A stretch of DNA of 64,000 nt from Emticicia sp. CRIBPO. Lineage in GTDB: Bacteria > Bacteroidota > Bacteroidia > Cytophagales > Spirosomataceae. The notes under the pieces are model-generated. The model saw only the letters and a list, made by a program, of their open reading frames with translations. It searched no databases and was not told the DNA's origin. Both the position numbers and the translations under genes were made by a program. The stretch lies in the NCBI RefSeq assembly GCF_009905725.1, contig NZ_JAAAKV010000004.1, positions 1 to 64,000 on the forward strand. Direction: 5' to 3'. Positions 44,287 through 52,297 of this stretch are shown one piece after another (position 1 is the stretch's first letter; every line of letters begins with the position of its first letter).

Positions 44287-44651
44287 CCTTTTCTGGTTTC
44301 TGTTGTAAGAAAATCACCCATTTCTTCCCCTTTTTTGTTCTGTCTTTCCAGTGACCAGTAATTGGTATAGGAAGCTTCCAGCCAGGTTTTGCCTGACTTT
44401 CTGAAAATGGCGATCTGAACACCCATTTTTTTCCAGAATAATTCCTCTGCCTCCGCTACGGTGTTTTCCGGCAGAAGGCTGAAATTATGAGGCAACTTCC
44501 TTTTGGTGACGTCTCTGAGGAGGTTGTCATGGGCTGCATTGCTGATTTCTTCGCCCAGATAATAAACTTCCAGGCGAAGAAACGGGTAGATTTCGCTGAA
44601 TTTGCTGACCAGCTCAGCTACTTTCATTTCATCATTTACAAAAAGCTCCAT
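44283..44651 (-). CDS. Small conserved-type protein of unknown function in the cbb3 cluster
   Basis: The 122-residue soluble product has no signal peptide or membrane segment. The N-terminal ~35 residues look like a short alpha/beta element (FVNDEMKVAELVSKFSEIYP). The C-terminal half has GVQIAIFRKSGKTWLEAS followed by TNYWSLERQNKKGEEMG, a pattern I associate with small cytosolic Bacteroidota proteins without assigned role. The 4-base overlap with ccoI (ATGA) shows it is an integral operon member. A role in copper handling or oxidase assembly is only suggested by position. Confidence 0.75.
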   Translation of the reverse strand: MELFVNDEMKVAELVSKFSEIYPFLRLEVYYLGEEISNAAHDNLLRDVTKRKLPHNFSLLPENTVAEAEELFWKKMGVQIAIFRKSGKTWLEASYTNYWSLERQNKKGEEMGDFLTTETRKG

Positions 44652-44670
44652 ATTGTGTTAAAATTTAAGG

Positions 44671-45498
44671 TTACGGAATGGCCAGCACCGGAACGTCCGA
44701 GTCAAGGGCAATCCTCTCCGTACTACTTTCCGTTAATAAGCGTTCAAAGAAATTATGGTGTTTCGGCAAAGCGACAATCAGATCGGCTTTTTGTTCTTTG
44801 GCGAAATTCAGGACAGCTGCGGAGGCTTTTTCTCCCGTGATGACCGTGAAAGTATGCGGCTGCTCACCCAAAAGCTCGCGGATGAAAACACCTTTTGATC
44901 TGAGGTTTTCGATCTCTTCAGGCTCTTCCGACCTGGAAACTGTGACGATGTTCAGTACTGCTTCAAAATGCTTGAAAAACTGCAGCATTTTACTGATACT
45001 GACGGAATCGTTTTCTTTGCTGAGGTCAAGAGCCAGCACAGCATTTTCAAATGTTTTGTACCTGGATTTCGGAGGATTCAATAATACCGGAACAGGTGAT
45101 TTTTTCAACATAGAAGTAGCAAAACTCCCGAAAAACCTGGATGCCAGGGGAGAGGTACCTGAGGTCCCCATGACGAGAAGGTCGGCCTCTGAAGCAATGA
45201 TCTGGTCTTTGAGTGCATCTTCGACAAAACCTTCTTTGGCAATGAGTTCGGTTTTTAACCCCGGATCTGTTTTGGACAAAATCTTTTTTTGGAGTCGTTT
45301 CAGCCCTTTTACACTGCTGCTTTGAAGGTCCATCTCTGTAATGATCAGAGAATTGACCTCCGGATCATACGGAGCTATGTACCTGTAGGCGTGAAAAAGA
45401 ATCAGCCTGGCCCCGGTTTTCAGGGCTATTTGAGCGGCGGTCAGTGCCGCCTGGCCTGACGCTTTCGAAAAGTCTGTTGCAAAAATGATCGTTTTCAT
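44671..45498 (-). CDS. Tandem universal stress protein (UspA family)
   Basis: The start is placed at ATG 45498 (MKTIIFATDFSKASGQAAL), the family N-terminus; the frame extends upstream without support. The 275-residue product has two Usp domains. The first (~1-145) keeps the ATP-binding pattern VMGTSGTSPLASRFFGS. The second (~150-275) has ALDLSKENDSVS and DLIVALPKHHNFFERLL and is more diverged. Tandem Usp proteins often accompany oxygen-limited respiration regulons. It is the first gene of the minus-strand run that includes the orphan gene, ccoI and ccoS. Confidence 0.88.
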   Translation of the reverse strand: MKTIIFATDFSKASGQAALTAAQIALKTGARLILFHAYRYIAPYDPEVNSLIITEMDLQSSSVKGLKRLQKKILSKTDPGLKTELIAKEGFVEDALKDQIIASEADLLVMGTSGTSPLASRFFGSFATSMLKKSPVPVLLNPPKSRYKTFENAVLALDLSKENDSVSISKMLQFFKHFEAVLNIVTVSRSEEPEEIENLRSKGVFIRELLGEQPHTFTVITGEKASAAVLNFAKEQKADLIVALPKHHNFFERLLTESSTERIALDSDVPVLAIP

Positions 45499-45613
45499 AC
45501 AGCTGTTGTTTTTATTAACAAGAATAAAAAATCTGTTCCATGCCACAAATTTTACATTCTGCTGCTTAAGGAATTATGATATTGCTCATCTGTTATTATG
45601 ATTAATAGCTGAA

Positions 45614-45632
45614 TTCCGGTAAATTCACGGAA
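45614..45632. promoter_or_regulatory. Inverted repeat TTCCG-N9-CGGAA in the usp/kinase divergent region
   Basis: TTCCG (45614-45618) and CGGAA (45628-45632) form a perfect five-base inverted repeat between the divergent usp and kinase genes. It could be an operator, but it is unsupported by a second copy in the window. Confidence 0.3.
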
Positions 45633-45657
45633 TAAATGGCACAGATTCATATAATCC

Positions 45658-45669
45658 TGACAGGAGTCA
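45658..45669. promoter_or_regulatory. Fnr/Crp-like palindrome TGAC-N4-GTCA between usp and the PAS kinase gene
   Basis: The sequence is TGAC AGGA GTCA. It lies between the divergent usp operon and the kinase-regulator operon, 33 bases before the kinase ATG. It has the same half-sites and spacing as the site upstream of ccoNO (41576). Confidence 0.55.
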
Positions 45670-45702
45670 TATTTTAGTTTTTTTATTCAACCTAATTTGC
45701 CG

Positions 45703-46938
45703 ATGAAAACAAATCCGGAGCATTTATCAGCACAAGACACTGAAATGGACATATTTAACCAGGTGGAGGCGATATTTCAGTTTGCCACAGAGGCTATTTT
45801 AATTACAAATGACAAGGGGGTTATCATCAGGAGTAACCCAAGTGCCGAAAGGCTGTTCAGATATACCCAGCATGAACTTACAGGCTCTTCAGTAGAAATG
45901 CTTATCCCGGCCAGATATAAACATAGTCACGAAGCCCACCGGGAACATTATAACAAGAACTCGCACCCCCGGGCGATGGGAACAGGTTATGATGTGTTCG
46001 GAAAGACAAAAGAGGGGACGGAGTTCCCAGTTGAAGTCAGTCTGAGTCCCTTTTCCAATAGTCAGGGGCGTTTTGTGATTGCTTTTATCGTTGATATATC
46101 CCTCAGAAAGAGTGCGGAAGATCAGATGAAGGCCTACCAGTCGGAACTGGAAAAGGAAGTGGAGGAGCGGACGATGATCCTTAAGGAAGCCATTCATAAA
46201 CTCGAACAGATCAAAGAGGAGCTGGACAGGTCACTGAAGCGGGAAAGGGAGCTGAACTCTATGAAATCGAGGTTTATCTCCATCGCTTCACATGAATTCA
46301 GGACTCCGCTGGCGACGGTCTTGTCTTCTTTGTCGCTGGTCGAAAAATATGCCGATCTTAACGAGGACGAGAAGAGAAATAAGCACATCACCAGGATCAA
46401 GTCCTCCATCCGCAATTTAACAGACATCCTGAATGATTTCCTGTCTCTTAATAAGCTGGAAGAAGGCAAGGTGATGGTAAGTCCGGATGAATTCGATGTG
46501 AACAAAGTCGTTGAAAAAGTCGTGCCGGATATCCAGGGGATTGCCAAGACAGGTCAGAAGATTGAGTCTGTTTTTGCAGCTCCTGAAACCATCGTTGAGC
46601 TGGATGCCAAACTGGTTCAGAACATCCTCATCAATCTTTTGTCCAATGCCATTAAATTCTCACCAGAAGATTCAACCATTACGGTTTCTGTCCAAACCTC
46701 CGGTGGCAGGCTCATCTTAAAAGTCGGGGATCAGGGTATCGGTATTCCCGATTCTGATAAAAAGCATATGTTCGAACGTTTTTTCAGGTCTTCCAACGCC
46801 GGGGAGATCCAGGGCACAGGACTGGGCCTCAGCATTGTTTTGCATTATGTCAACCTGATGAAAGGAAACATCTCTTTTGAAAGCAAGGAAAATGAGGGTA
46901 CGACATTTATAGTTGACCTACCGATGAAAATTAAATAG
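45703..46938 (+). CDS. Cytosolic PAS-domain sensor histidine kinase
   Basis: The start is at ATG 45703 (a TTG 6 bases upstream is also in frame). The 411-residue product has no membrane segment, so it senses an internal signal. The PAS domain (~15-135) is of the FixL-like group (LIPARYKHSHEAHREHY, then GKTKEGTEFPVEVSLSPF), and His76 aligns with the heme ligand of FixL. The FixL arginine that contacts oxygen is replaced by Tyr in my alignment. A coiled coil (~140-190) leads to HisKA with His197 in SIASHEFRTPL. The ATPase domain has NLLSNAIKFSPED, GDQGIGIPDSDKKHMFERF and GTGLGLSIV. It lies 24 bases before its probable partner regulator. Confidence 0.92.
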   Translation: MKTNPEHLSAQDTEMDIFNQVEAIFQFATEAILITNDKGVIIRSNPSAERLFRYTQHELTGSSVEMLIPARYKHSHEAHREHYNKNSHPRAMGTGYDVFGKTKEGTEFPVEVSLSPFSNSQGRFVIAFIVDISLRKSAEDQMKAYQSELEKEVEERTMILKEAIHKLEQIKEELDRSLKRERELNSMKSRFISIASHEFRTPLATVLSSLSLVEKYADLNEDEKRNKHITRIKSSIRNLTDILNDFLSLNKLEEGKVMVSPDEFDVNKVVEKVVPDIQGIAKTGQKIESVFAAPETIVELDAKLVQNILINLLSNAIKFSPEDSTITVSVQTSGGRLILKVGDQGIGIPDSDKKHMFERFFRSSNAGEIQGTGLGLSIVLHYVNLMKGNISFESKENEGTTFIVDLPMKIK

Positions 46939-46962
46939 CACAGATTTATACTATACAGAAGC

Positions 46963-48021
46963 ATGAAAAAAATACTGTTGATAGAAGACAATTATGAAAT
47001 CAGGGAAAACACGGCCGAGATTCTGGAATTGGCAGATTATTCGGTCATAACCGCTGAAAACGGCCGGATCGGCGTGGAAAAGGCCCGCCAGGAAAAACCC
47101 GACCTCATTGTTTGCGATATCATGATGCCGGTGATGGATGGTTACGGCGTTTTACATTTGTTGTCCAAAACTACCGATACGGCTGATATCCCTTTTATCT
47201 TTCTGACGGCCAAAGCCGACCGCACAGACCTCAGAAAAGGCATGGAAATGGGAGCAGACGACTATATCACGAAGCCGTTTGATGATGTTGAGTTGCTGAA
47301 TGCCATTGAAAGCCGGCTCAAGAAAGCGGAGATGATCCGGAAAAATTATTCACAAAATTTGTCAGGACTTGATCAGCTGATCAGTGATGTCGGGGGAGAG
47401 GAAGAACTGGCGAAGCTTGCACAGAACCGTGAGGTAAGGGTATACAAGAAAAAGTCAGAGATTTACAGGGAGGGCGACTTTCCCCTTTATCTTTTTTATG
47501 TCATCAAAGGCAAAGTGAAGACATACAAAACCAATGACTATGGCAAAGAACTGATCATTAATATTTTTGATAAAGACGAGTACCTGGGCTATGTGGACCT
47601 GCTGCAGGAGAGCAGCTACACCGAGTCTGCCACGGCCATGGAGGATTGTGAAATCTGCCTGATCCCCAAAAATGACTTCAATATGCTCGTGCACCGGAAC
47701 ACGCAGGTGACCCGTAAGTTTATGGAGTTGTTGTCAAAAAACATCAAAAGCCATGAAGAGCAACTGATCAAGCTGGCTTATAATTCGGTTCGTAAGCGTG
47801 TGGCCGAGGCCCTGCTTAAGTTTCACAGCCATCTGATCACTGACAATACACCTAATACGTATATGAAAATCAGCCGGGAAGACCTTTCCAACATAGCCGG
47901 AACTTCCCTGGAAACGGCGATCAGAATGCTTTCGGATTTTAAAGACGAGAAGCTGATCGACATAGAAACAGGAAAAGTGAAAATACTTCACCTGGAAAAA
48001 CTGAAAAATCTTAAAAACTAA
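46963..48021 (+). CDS. Response regulator fused to a Crp/Fnr transcription factor
   Basis: The 352-residue product has a receiver domain (~1-122) with Asp9, phospho-acceptor Asp52 (VCDIMMPVMDGYG), Thr82 and Lys104 (ITKPFDD). A cyclic-nucleotide-binding-type sensor fold (~148-260) has EIYREGDFPLYLFYVIKGKV. A winged helix of the Crp type (~275-345) has recognition helix GTSLETAIRMLSDF. The E-T-x-x-R core matches the Glu and Arg that read TGA half-sites in Fnr and Crp. No Fnr cysteine cluster is present, so input comes by phosphorylation. It is probably cotranscribed with the PAS kinase and faces the cbb3 cluster, its likely target. A terminator follows. Confidence 0.92.
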   Translation: MKKILLIEDNYEIRENTAEILELADYSVITAENGRIGVEKARQEKPDLIVCDIMMPVMDGYGVLHLLSKTTDTADIPFIFLTAKADRTDLRKGMEMGADDYITKPFDDVELLNAIESRLKKAEMIRKNYSQNLSGLDQLISDVGGEEELAKLAQNREVRVYKKKSEIYREGDFPLYLFYVIKGKVKTYKTNDYGKELIINIFDKDEYLGYVDLLQESSYTESATAMEDCEICLIPKNDFNMLVHRNTQVTRKFMELLSKNIKSHEEQLIKLAYNSVRKRVAEALLKFHSHLITDNTPNTYMKISREDLSNIAGTSLETAIRMLSDFKDEKLIDIETGKVKILHLEKLKNLKN

Positions 48022-48052
48022 AGCCGGATATCTGACCTGGTTTCATTCATTA

Positions 48053-48095
48053 AAAAAGAGGGCTTCTGATGAATATCGGAAGCTCTCTTTTTGTT
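48053..48095 (+). terminator. Terminator after the response regulator gene
   Basis: An imperfect stem of AAGAG-GGCTTC against GAAGC-TCTCTT with a T-rich tail, starting about 30 bases after the stop codon. Confidence 0.65.
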
Positions 48096-48239
48096 TTTGG
48101 GGTATTTCGAGACCGGGTGAATAAGCCGAAGCTTTGGCTGAGCCTTGTGATGCTAAACCTGCTCAGATGCGAGAATAAGAGGGTTGATAAAAAAAATATG
48201 ATAAAATGTATCTTTTAATAAAAAAAATTATTAAACTTA

Positions 48240-48549
48240 CATAAGATTTGCATTAAAGCGACGTTTTATTGTCTGATCTCCTCAGATTTACAAACAGGAT
48301 GATCAGAATCTGAGAAATCCGGGTCAGAATATGCTGAACCGGTAATTTACTGTTTCTGAAGGCGTAGATGTGATTGATGGGGAATGAGAAAGCATTCTGA
48401 GGAGGAGAGGCAGAGGTAAGAAGTGTTGAGTGTTTGAGGGTTAAAGTATTAAATTAATCTGTGGAACAAAGCTGTTCCGGGATCTAAAATAGTAATCTAG
48501 GTAATTATTGAATCTTATAATAGGAGGGCATTTGCCCTCCTATTATTTT
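48240..48549 (+). ncRNA. Candidate non-coding RNA ending at an orphan terminator
   Basis: Three hairpins and a terminator occur in about 300 bases with no reading frame of note. A possible -7-like element (TAAGATTTG, one base longer than TAnnTTTG) lies near 48242-48250. I do not recognise 6S, tmRNA, RNase P or SRP RNA features. This is a hypothesis from structure and the orphan terminator only. Confidence 0.25.
48521..48549 (+). terminator. Strong orphan terminator
   Basis: TAGGAGGGCA (48521-48530) pairs perfectly with TGCCCTCCTA (48533-48542), then TTATTTTTTG. No coding gene ends within the 500 bases before it. Confidence 0.75.
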
Positions 48550-48729
48550 TTGTGGCGGGGGCCGTGCCTCAAGGCACTGACGTACCGGGGCGAAGCCTTT
48601 GATTATATTAAAATATTGGTTAATTCATGTAAAATGAATGATAATTTTAGTGATACACCTTTTATTAAAAAATCTTATTAACTATATTTATGTTTTAATG
48701 ACTAGTTCTTTATTCACCTTAAAAGATTA

Positions 48730-49968
48730 ATGGATTTAAATACAAGTAGTATTATAAAAAGTGAAGTGCTATCCCGTGAATCGGCGGTAGAACTCAAAAA
48801 GTACAAGCAGAAGAAAAGTATCCTTAAATCATTATATCTGCACAAAAGGATGACCATTGCGGATTTATCGGAGGCTCTTTTTATAAGTATCCCTACGCTG
48901 ACTTTGTATGTGGAAGAACTGCTTGCTGAAAACTGGCTTTCAGGGGAAGAACTGGATAACAAAAAACAGGGAAGAAGACCCACCATTTATTTTTTGAATA
49001 CAGATTCCAAGCATGTCCTGATCGTGGATATCACCATCCATGAAACCAAGATATTTGTCCTTAATTTTAAGAATGAGATCGTATCCGAAGAACAGTTTGA
49101 TCTGAAACTGACGGATGATCCTTCTTTTCTGCCGGAAATCTTTGGCCTCATTAACCAGACCATTCAGAGGACCAATGCCTCTCATAAAGACATCATTTCC
49201 ATTGGCATTACCATGCCCGGTTTGGTGAATAAAAGAACCGGAATCAACAAGACGTATAAAAATATCAACATTGAAAACAAGTCGCTGAGTAAAAGAATAG
49301 CCGAAAAACTCAATATTCCTGTCTTTATGCTGAATGATTCCAAGGCCACGGTGTACGGAGAATCTAAATTCGGTGTAGGGCAGAACCTGTCTCATGTGCT
49401 GTCTATCAATGTGGACTGGGGGATCGGTCTTGCGGTGGTGATCAACGGACAGATTTTTAACGGTGCTTCGGGCTTTGCGGGGGAGCTGGGCCATATACAG
49501 GTTTATCCTGACGGTGACCTGTGCCGGTGCGGAAAGGTCGGCTGTCTGGACACAGTTACTTCGGCTCCGTCTCTTTTAAAAAGAGTGAGAAAAGGCCTCA
49601 GTGACGGTCAGGTCTCGATTTTGTCAAAATATAAAGAAAATCTTGAAGAAATAGACCTTGAAATGGTCATTGAAGCGGCTAAAAGCGGCGATGGTTTCTC
49701 TATTGATACGCTTTACAATATCGGAATGGAATTAGGTAAAGGGCTTTCGGTGGCTGTTCATCTGTTTAACCCTCAGATCATTATCATTGACGGGGTCTTG
49801 TCCAAAGCCGGAAAGTTGATTGTCAATCCTATCGAACACGCCATCAATAAATATTGCCTCCCTGATTTTAAAGAGAATCTGAAAATAGAGGTGACGAACC
49901 TGGGAGAGTCTGCGAAAATCCTGGGAATGAACGCCTTTGTGGCCAATAAATTATTCAGAAGCGAGTAA
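48730..49968 (+). CDS. ROK-family transcriptional repressor (NagC/XylR type)
   Basis: The 412-residue product has an N-terminal winged helix (~22-75; SLYLHKRMTIADLSEALF, TLTLYVEELLAENW) and a ROK sugar-kinase-like domain. The latter carries SINVDWGIGLAVVINGQI, GFAGELGHIQV and the zinc motif CRCGKVGCLDT (Cys-x-Cys-x4-Cys plus a nearby His). ROK repressors bind a sugar or sugar phosphate and control uptake and catabolism genes. The target is not adjacent: the next genes face the other way. The full length and intact zinc site suggest an active regulator. Confidence 0.9.
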   Translation: MDLNTSSIIKSEVLSRESAVELKKYKQKKSILKSLYLHKRMTIADLSEALFISIPTLTLYVEELLAENWLSGEELDNKKQGRRPTIYFLNTDSKHVLIVDITIHETKIFVLNFKNEIVSEEQFDLKLTDDPSFLPEIFGLINQTIQRTNASHKDIISIGITMPGLVNKRTGINKTYKNINIENKSLSKRIAEKLNIPVFMLNDSKATVYGESKFGVGQNLSHVLSINVDWGIGLAVVINGQIFNGASGFAGELGHIQVYPDGDLCRCGKVGCLDTVTSAPSLLKRVRKGLSDGQVSILSKYKENLEEIDLEMVIEAAKSGDGFSIDTLYNIGMELGKGLSVAVHLFNPQIIIIDGVLSKAGKLIVNPIEHAINKYCLPDFKENLKIEVTNLGESAKILGMNAFVANKLFRSE

Positions 49969-50008
49969 CCTCACCTCATTTTCAACACCTTATCAGATAT
50001 CAGTCGTT

Positions 50009-50047
50009 GCCTGGTCCTATTTTGAAAACCAGGCACGTATATTTTTG
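50009..50047 (+). terminator. Possible terminator after the ROK gene
   Basis: GCCTGGT (50009-50015) pairs with ACCAGGC (50028-50034). The T run is weak (ATATTTTTG). Confidence 0.5.
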
Positions 50048-50093
50048 TTGGTTGTTTGTATTCCAGGGCTTATGAGTCCGGATAGATTCCGTA

Positions 50094-50618
50094 TCAGGCC
50101 TTGATGAATTTAATGACAAGCGGGTAATAATATGGTTTTTCCTGTATGACCTTGACGGTATTGATCATGATAATAATGAAATGATAGATGACCAGCAACA
50201 CGAAAAAAGGCGGAATACAAATAAGACAAACGATCATATAAATGGACAGGCTGATCTGAAAGTTGATAACGTCCCTGGCATGTGTGTTGATGTTTTCTAT
50301 TTCTTCTTTTTTTAGTATCCAGATGACTGCCGTCGGAATAATAAAAAGAAAATAGGCACTCAGGTGTACCAGCGGAAGCCATATGTGTTCTTTTGACTCT
50401 TTCTGTATCTTGTTGTTGTCAAAAGCGTCCGACTGTAAATCTTCAAAGTCTACTTCTAAAGCCCTGGCAATGGTCTGAATGGTATACGCCCTTGGTACTA
50501 CCTCTCCATTCTCAATCCTCTGGATGGTCCTGACACTAAGGTCTGTTTTGGCTGCCAGGTCTTCCTGGGTCATCCCTTTCTGAGATCTCAGTTCTTTTAT
50601 TTTTTCTCCGGTTGTCAT
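50094..50618 (-). CDS. XRE-type regulator fused to a DUF4870-like membrane domain
   Basis: The 174-residue product has an N-terminal helix-turn-helix (~1-62; MTQEDLAAKTDLSVRTIQRI, then ENGEVVPRAYTIQTIARAL), followed by a DUF4870-like domain with three hydrophobic segments (~80-165; LPLVHLSAYFLFIIPTAVIW and KYIFNFQ-like INTHARDVINFQIS). It would be a DNA-binding protein tethered to the inner membrane. Target and signal are unknown. It stands alone. Confidence 0.85.
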   Translation of the reverse strand: MTTGEKIKELRSQKGMTQEDLAAKTDLSVRTIQRIENGEVVPRAYTIQTIARALEVDFEDLQSDAFDNNKIQKESKEHIWLPLVHLSAYFLFIIPTAVIWILKKEEIENINTHARDVINFQISLSIYMIVCLICIPPFFVLLVIYHFIIIMINTVKVIQEKPYYYPLVIKFIKA

Positions 50619-50758
50619 AATTAAGGCAGATCAGATTTTTTCAGTAAATATCTGTATTATTAGCATGATCACACAACTACTATGCCACGACATTTACCCG
50701 ACATTTGTATTCAGGGGAGGTCCGGAGGCTTTTTTCCTTATAAAAACATCGTTTTAAC

Positions 50759-51700
50759 TTATAACCAGACCACTTTTTGTTCAGGATCGTGAGGTTGTCC
50801 CAGTATTTCACGGTACAGGTCCGGCCTTCTGGCTTTGATGTAACGGTGCCCTCCGGCCAGGGTAAGCTTTTCTTTGGTCAATGTCGCTGCCACAAAATCG
50901 TCACCCAGGGTCCTGCATTCGGCAACAATGTCGCCGAACGGATCCAGTATCATGGAGCAGCCGTTCTTAAGCTGGTCTTCATCCATGCCGATGGGATTGG
51001 AGAATACCACGTAAACGGCATTGTCATACGCCCGTGCAGGCAGCCATTTCATCAGCCAGCCACGGCCTTTCAGTCCGTCAAACTCAATTCTGAGCGATGT
51101 CGGGTCTTTCTCCCTGTTTTTCCATAATTCAGGATCTACAAAACCCGCCCCGGGACGCGTAGAAGGCGTGCACATCGTCACATGGGGCATGAAAATGATT
51201 TCTGCTCCCAGCAGACGGGTGGCCCGGACGTTTTCGATCACGTTGTTGTCATAACAGATAAGGATGCCGCATTTCCATCCGTAAAGGTCAAAGACACAGT
51301 AGCTGTCACCCGGGGTCAGATGAGGATTGATGAAGGGGTGTAACTTCCTGAATTTAGCCACCAGGCCGTTTTTATCTACACAAACATAGGCTTTGAAAAG
51401 ATGGTCCTCAGCATCTTTTTCGAACAAACCGGCCAGGATAGCCACGTCATGCTGAGCTGCGATCGAAGTGAGTTTCTGAATGCTTTCGCCGTCAGGAATG
51501 AATTCGGCGATGTCAAGCATTTCAGCTTTCGAAAGGTTTCTTGCAAAGGTATAGCCCGTCACAGAGCATTCATGAAAGGCAACGACTTTAGCCCCCCCGG
51601 CAGCAGCTTCAGCTGTAAGGCGTTCGATTACCGAAAGGTTATAGGCTTTGTCGCCGCTTTTATTTTCAAACTGGGCGGAAGATATTTTTATCGGATCCAT
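50759..51700 (-). CDS. Nitrilase-family carbon-nitrogen hydrolase
   Basis: The 313-residue product has the Glu-Lys-Cys catalytic triad: Glu in VVAFHECSVTGYTF (~44), Lys in AKFRKLHPFINP (~118) and Cys in GILICYDNNVIENVRA (~152). Members hydrolyse amides, nitriles or carbamoyl compounds. The His after the Lys and the long insertion around TRPGAGFVDPELWKNRE mark a subgroup I cannot tie to one substrate. It is transcribed alone on the minus strand, before a lipoprotein gene. Confidence 0.87.
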   Translation of the reverse strand: MDPIKISSAQFENKSGDKAYNLSVIERLTAEAAAGGAKVVAFHECSVTGYTFARNLSKAEMLDIAEFIPDGESIQKLTSIAAQHDVAILAGLFEKDAEDHLFKAYVCVDKNGLVAKFRKLHPFINPHLTPGDSYCVFDLYGWKCGILICYDNNVIENVRATRLLGAEIIFMPHVTMCTPSTRPGAGFVDPELWKNREKDPTSLRIEFDGLKGRGWLMKWLPARAYDNAVYVVFSNPIGMDEDQLKNGCSMILDPFGDIVAECRTLGDDFVAATLTKEKLTLAGGHRYIKARRPDLYREILGQPHDPEQKVVWL

Positions 51701-51760
51701 TTATTTAAGGTTGTTATTTGCCTGCAATGTCAGATAATGTAAATTTTGATAGCAGAAAGC

Positions 51761-52225
51761 TTATTTAAGCCTTACATACTTCTCGATATTCAGTCTTTCC
51801 ACACCCAGGTTCTCAATTTTTTCCACGCCGCTTTGAATCAAAGTGTCATTTTTAACAGACACGGAGAACTTGAAATTATTATTTTCCCAGGCTCTTTCTG
51901 AGCAGAATTCAAGGTATTCAGTGTATTGGTCACCTTCCAGTGTATATTTTCCGCCTCCTGAGCTGTAAACGTCTGCGGAGTCCTTGCCCTGGTGAAGGTC
52001 ATGCCTCAGAAACGCGAAATGATCGCCGTTGATAATCTTGATCATTTTTTCTCCTTTGGTATGATCGGTAACGGTGGTATCTCCTTTTTCGATAAGGGTT
52101 CCTGAAATGAGCTGCCAGGTGCCTTCGATGGCGGGTTTGTCTTTTTTAGTGGCATTGTTTTCGGCTTTCGGACTGCAGGCGGCAAAACACAGGGATACAA
52201 AGAGAAGCGGAAGGCTGGTTTTCAT
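51761..52225 (-). CDS. Small lipoprotein of unknown function
   Basis: The 154-residue product has a lipoprotein signal peptide with lipobox LCFAAC (Cys16), so it is anchored to a membrane. The mature part starts with a short polar stretch and then IEGTWQLISGTLIEKGDT, the GTW-type start of small lipocalin-like Bacteroidota lipoproteins, with beta-strand-rich remainder (GGGKYTLEGDQYTEYLEF). The ligand is unknown. Confidence 0.72.
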   Translation of the reverse strand: MKTSLPLLFVSLCFAACSPKAENNATKKDKPAIEGTWQLISGTLIEKGDTTVTDHTKGEKMIKIINGDHFAFLRHDLHQGKDSADVYSSGGGKYTLEGDQYTEYLEFCSERAWENNNFKFSVSVKNDTLIQSGVEKIENLGVERLNIEKYVRLK

Positions 52226-52297
52226 AATTTTAAGGTAAGTGATATTGTTTTAAGTGAGTACTCTGACTCAAATATAAGGAAAACAAGGAACAAACCC

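Larger units (their letters stand above)
48022..48729. other. 700-base intergenic region with a possible structured RNA
   Basis: No coding frame is supported here. After the regulator's terminator (48053-48095) the region holds hairpins CTCAGATT/AATCTGAG (48291-48298 with 48307-48314), CCGGGTCAG/CTGAACCGG (about 48319-48341, one mismatch) and GGAACA/TGTTCC (48463-48468 with 48473-48478). A strong terminator follows at 48521 that belongs to no visible gene. The last 180 bases before the ROK gene are AT-rich and should hold its promoter. Confidence 0.5.
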
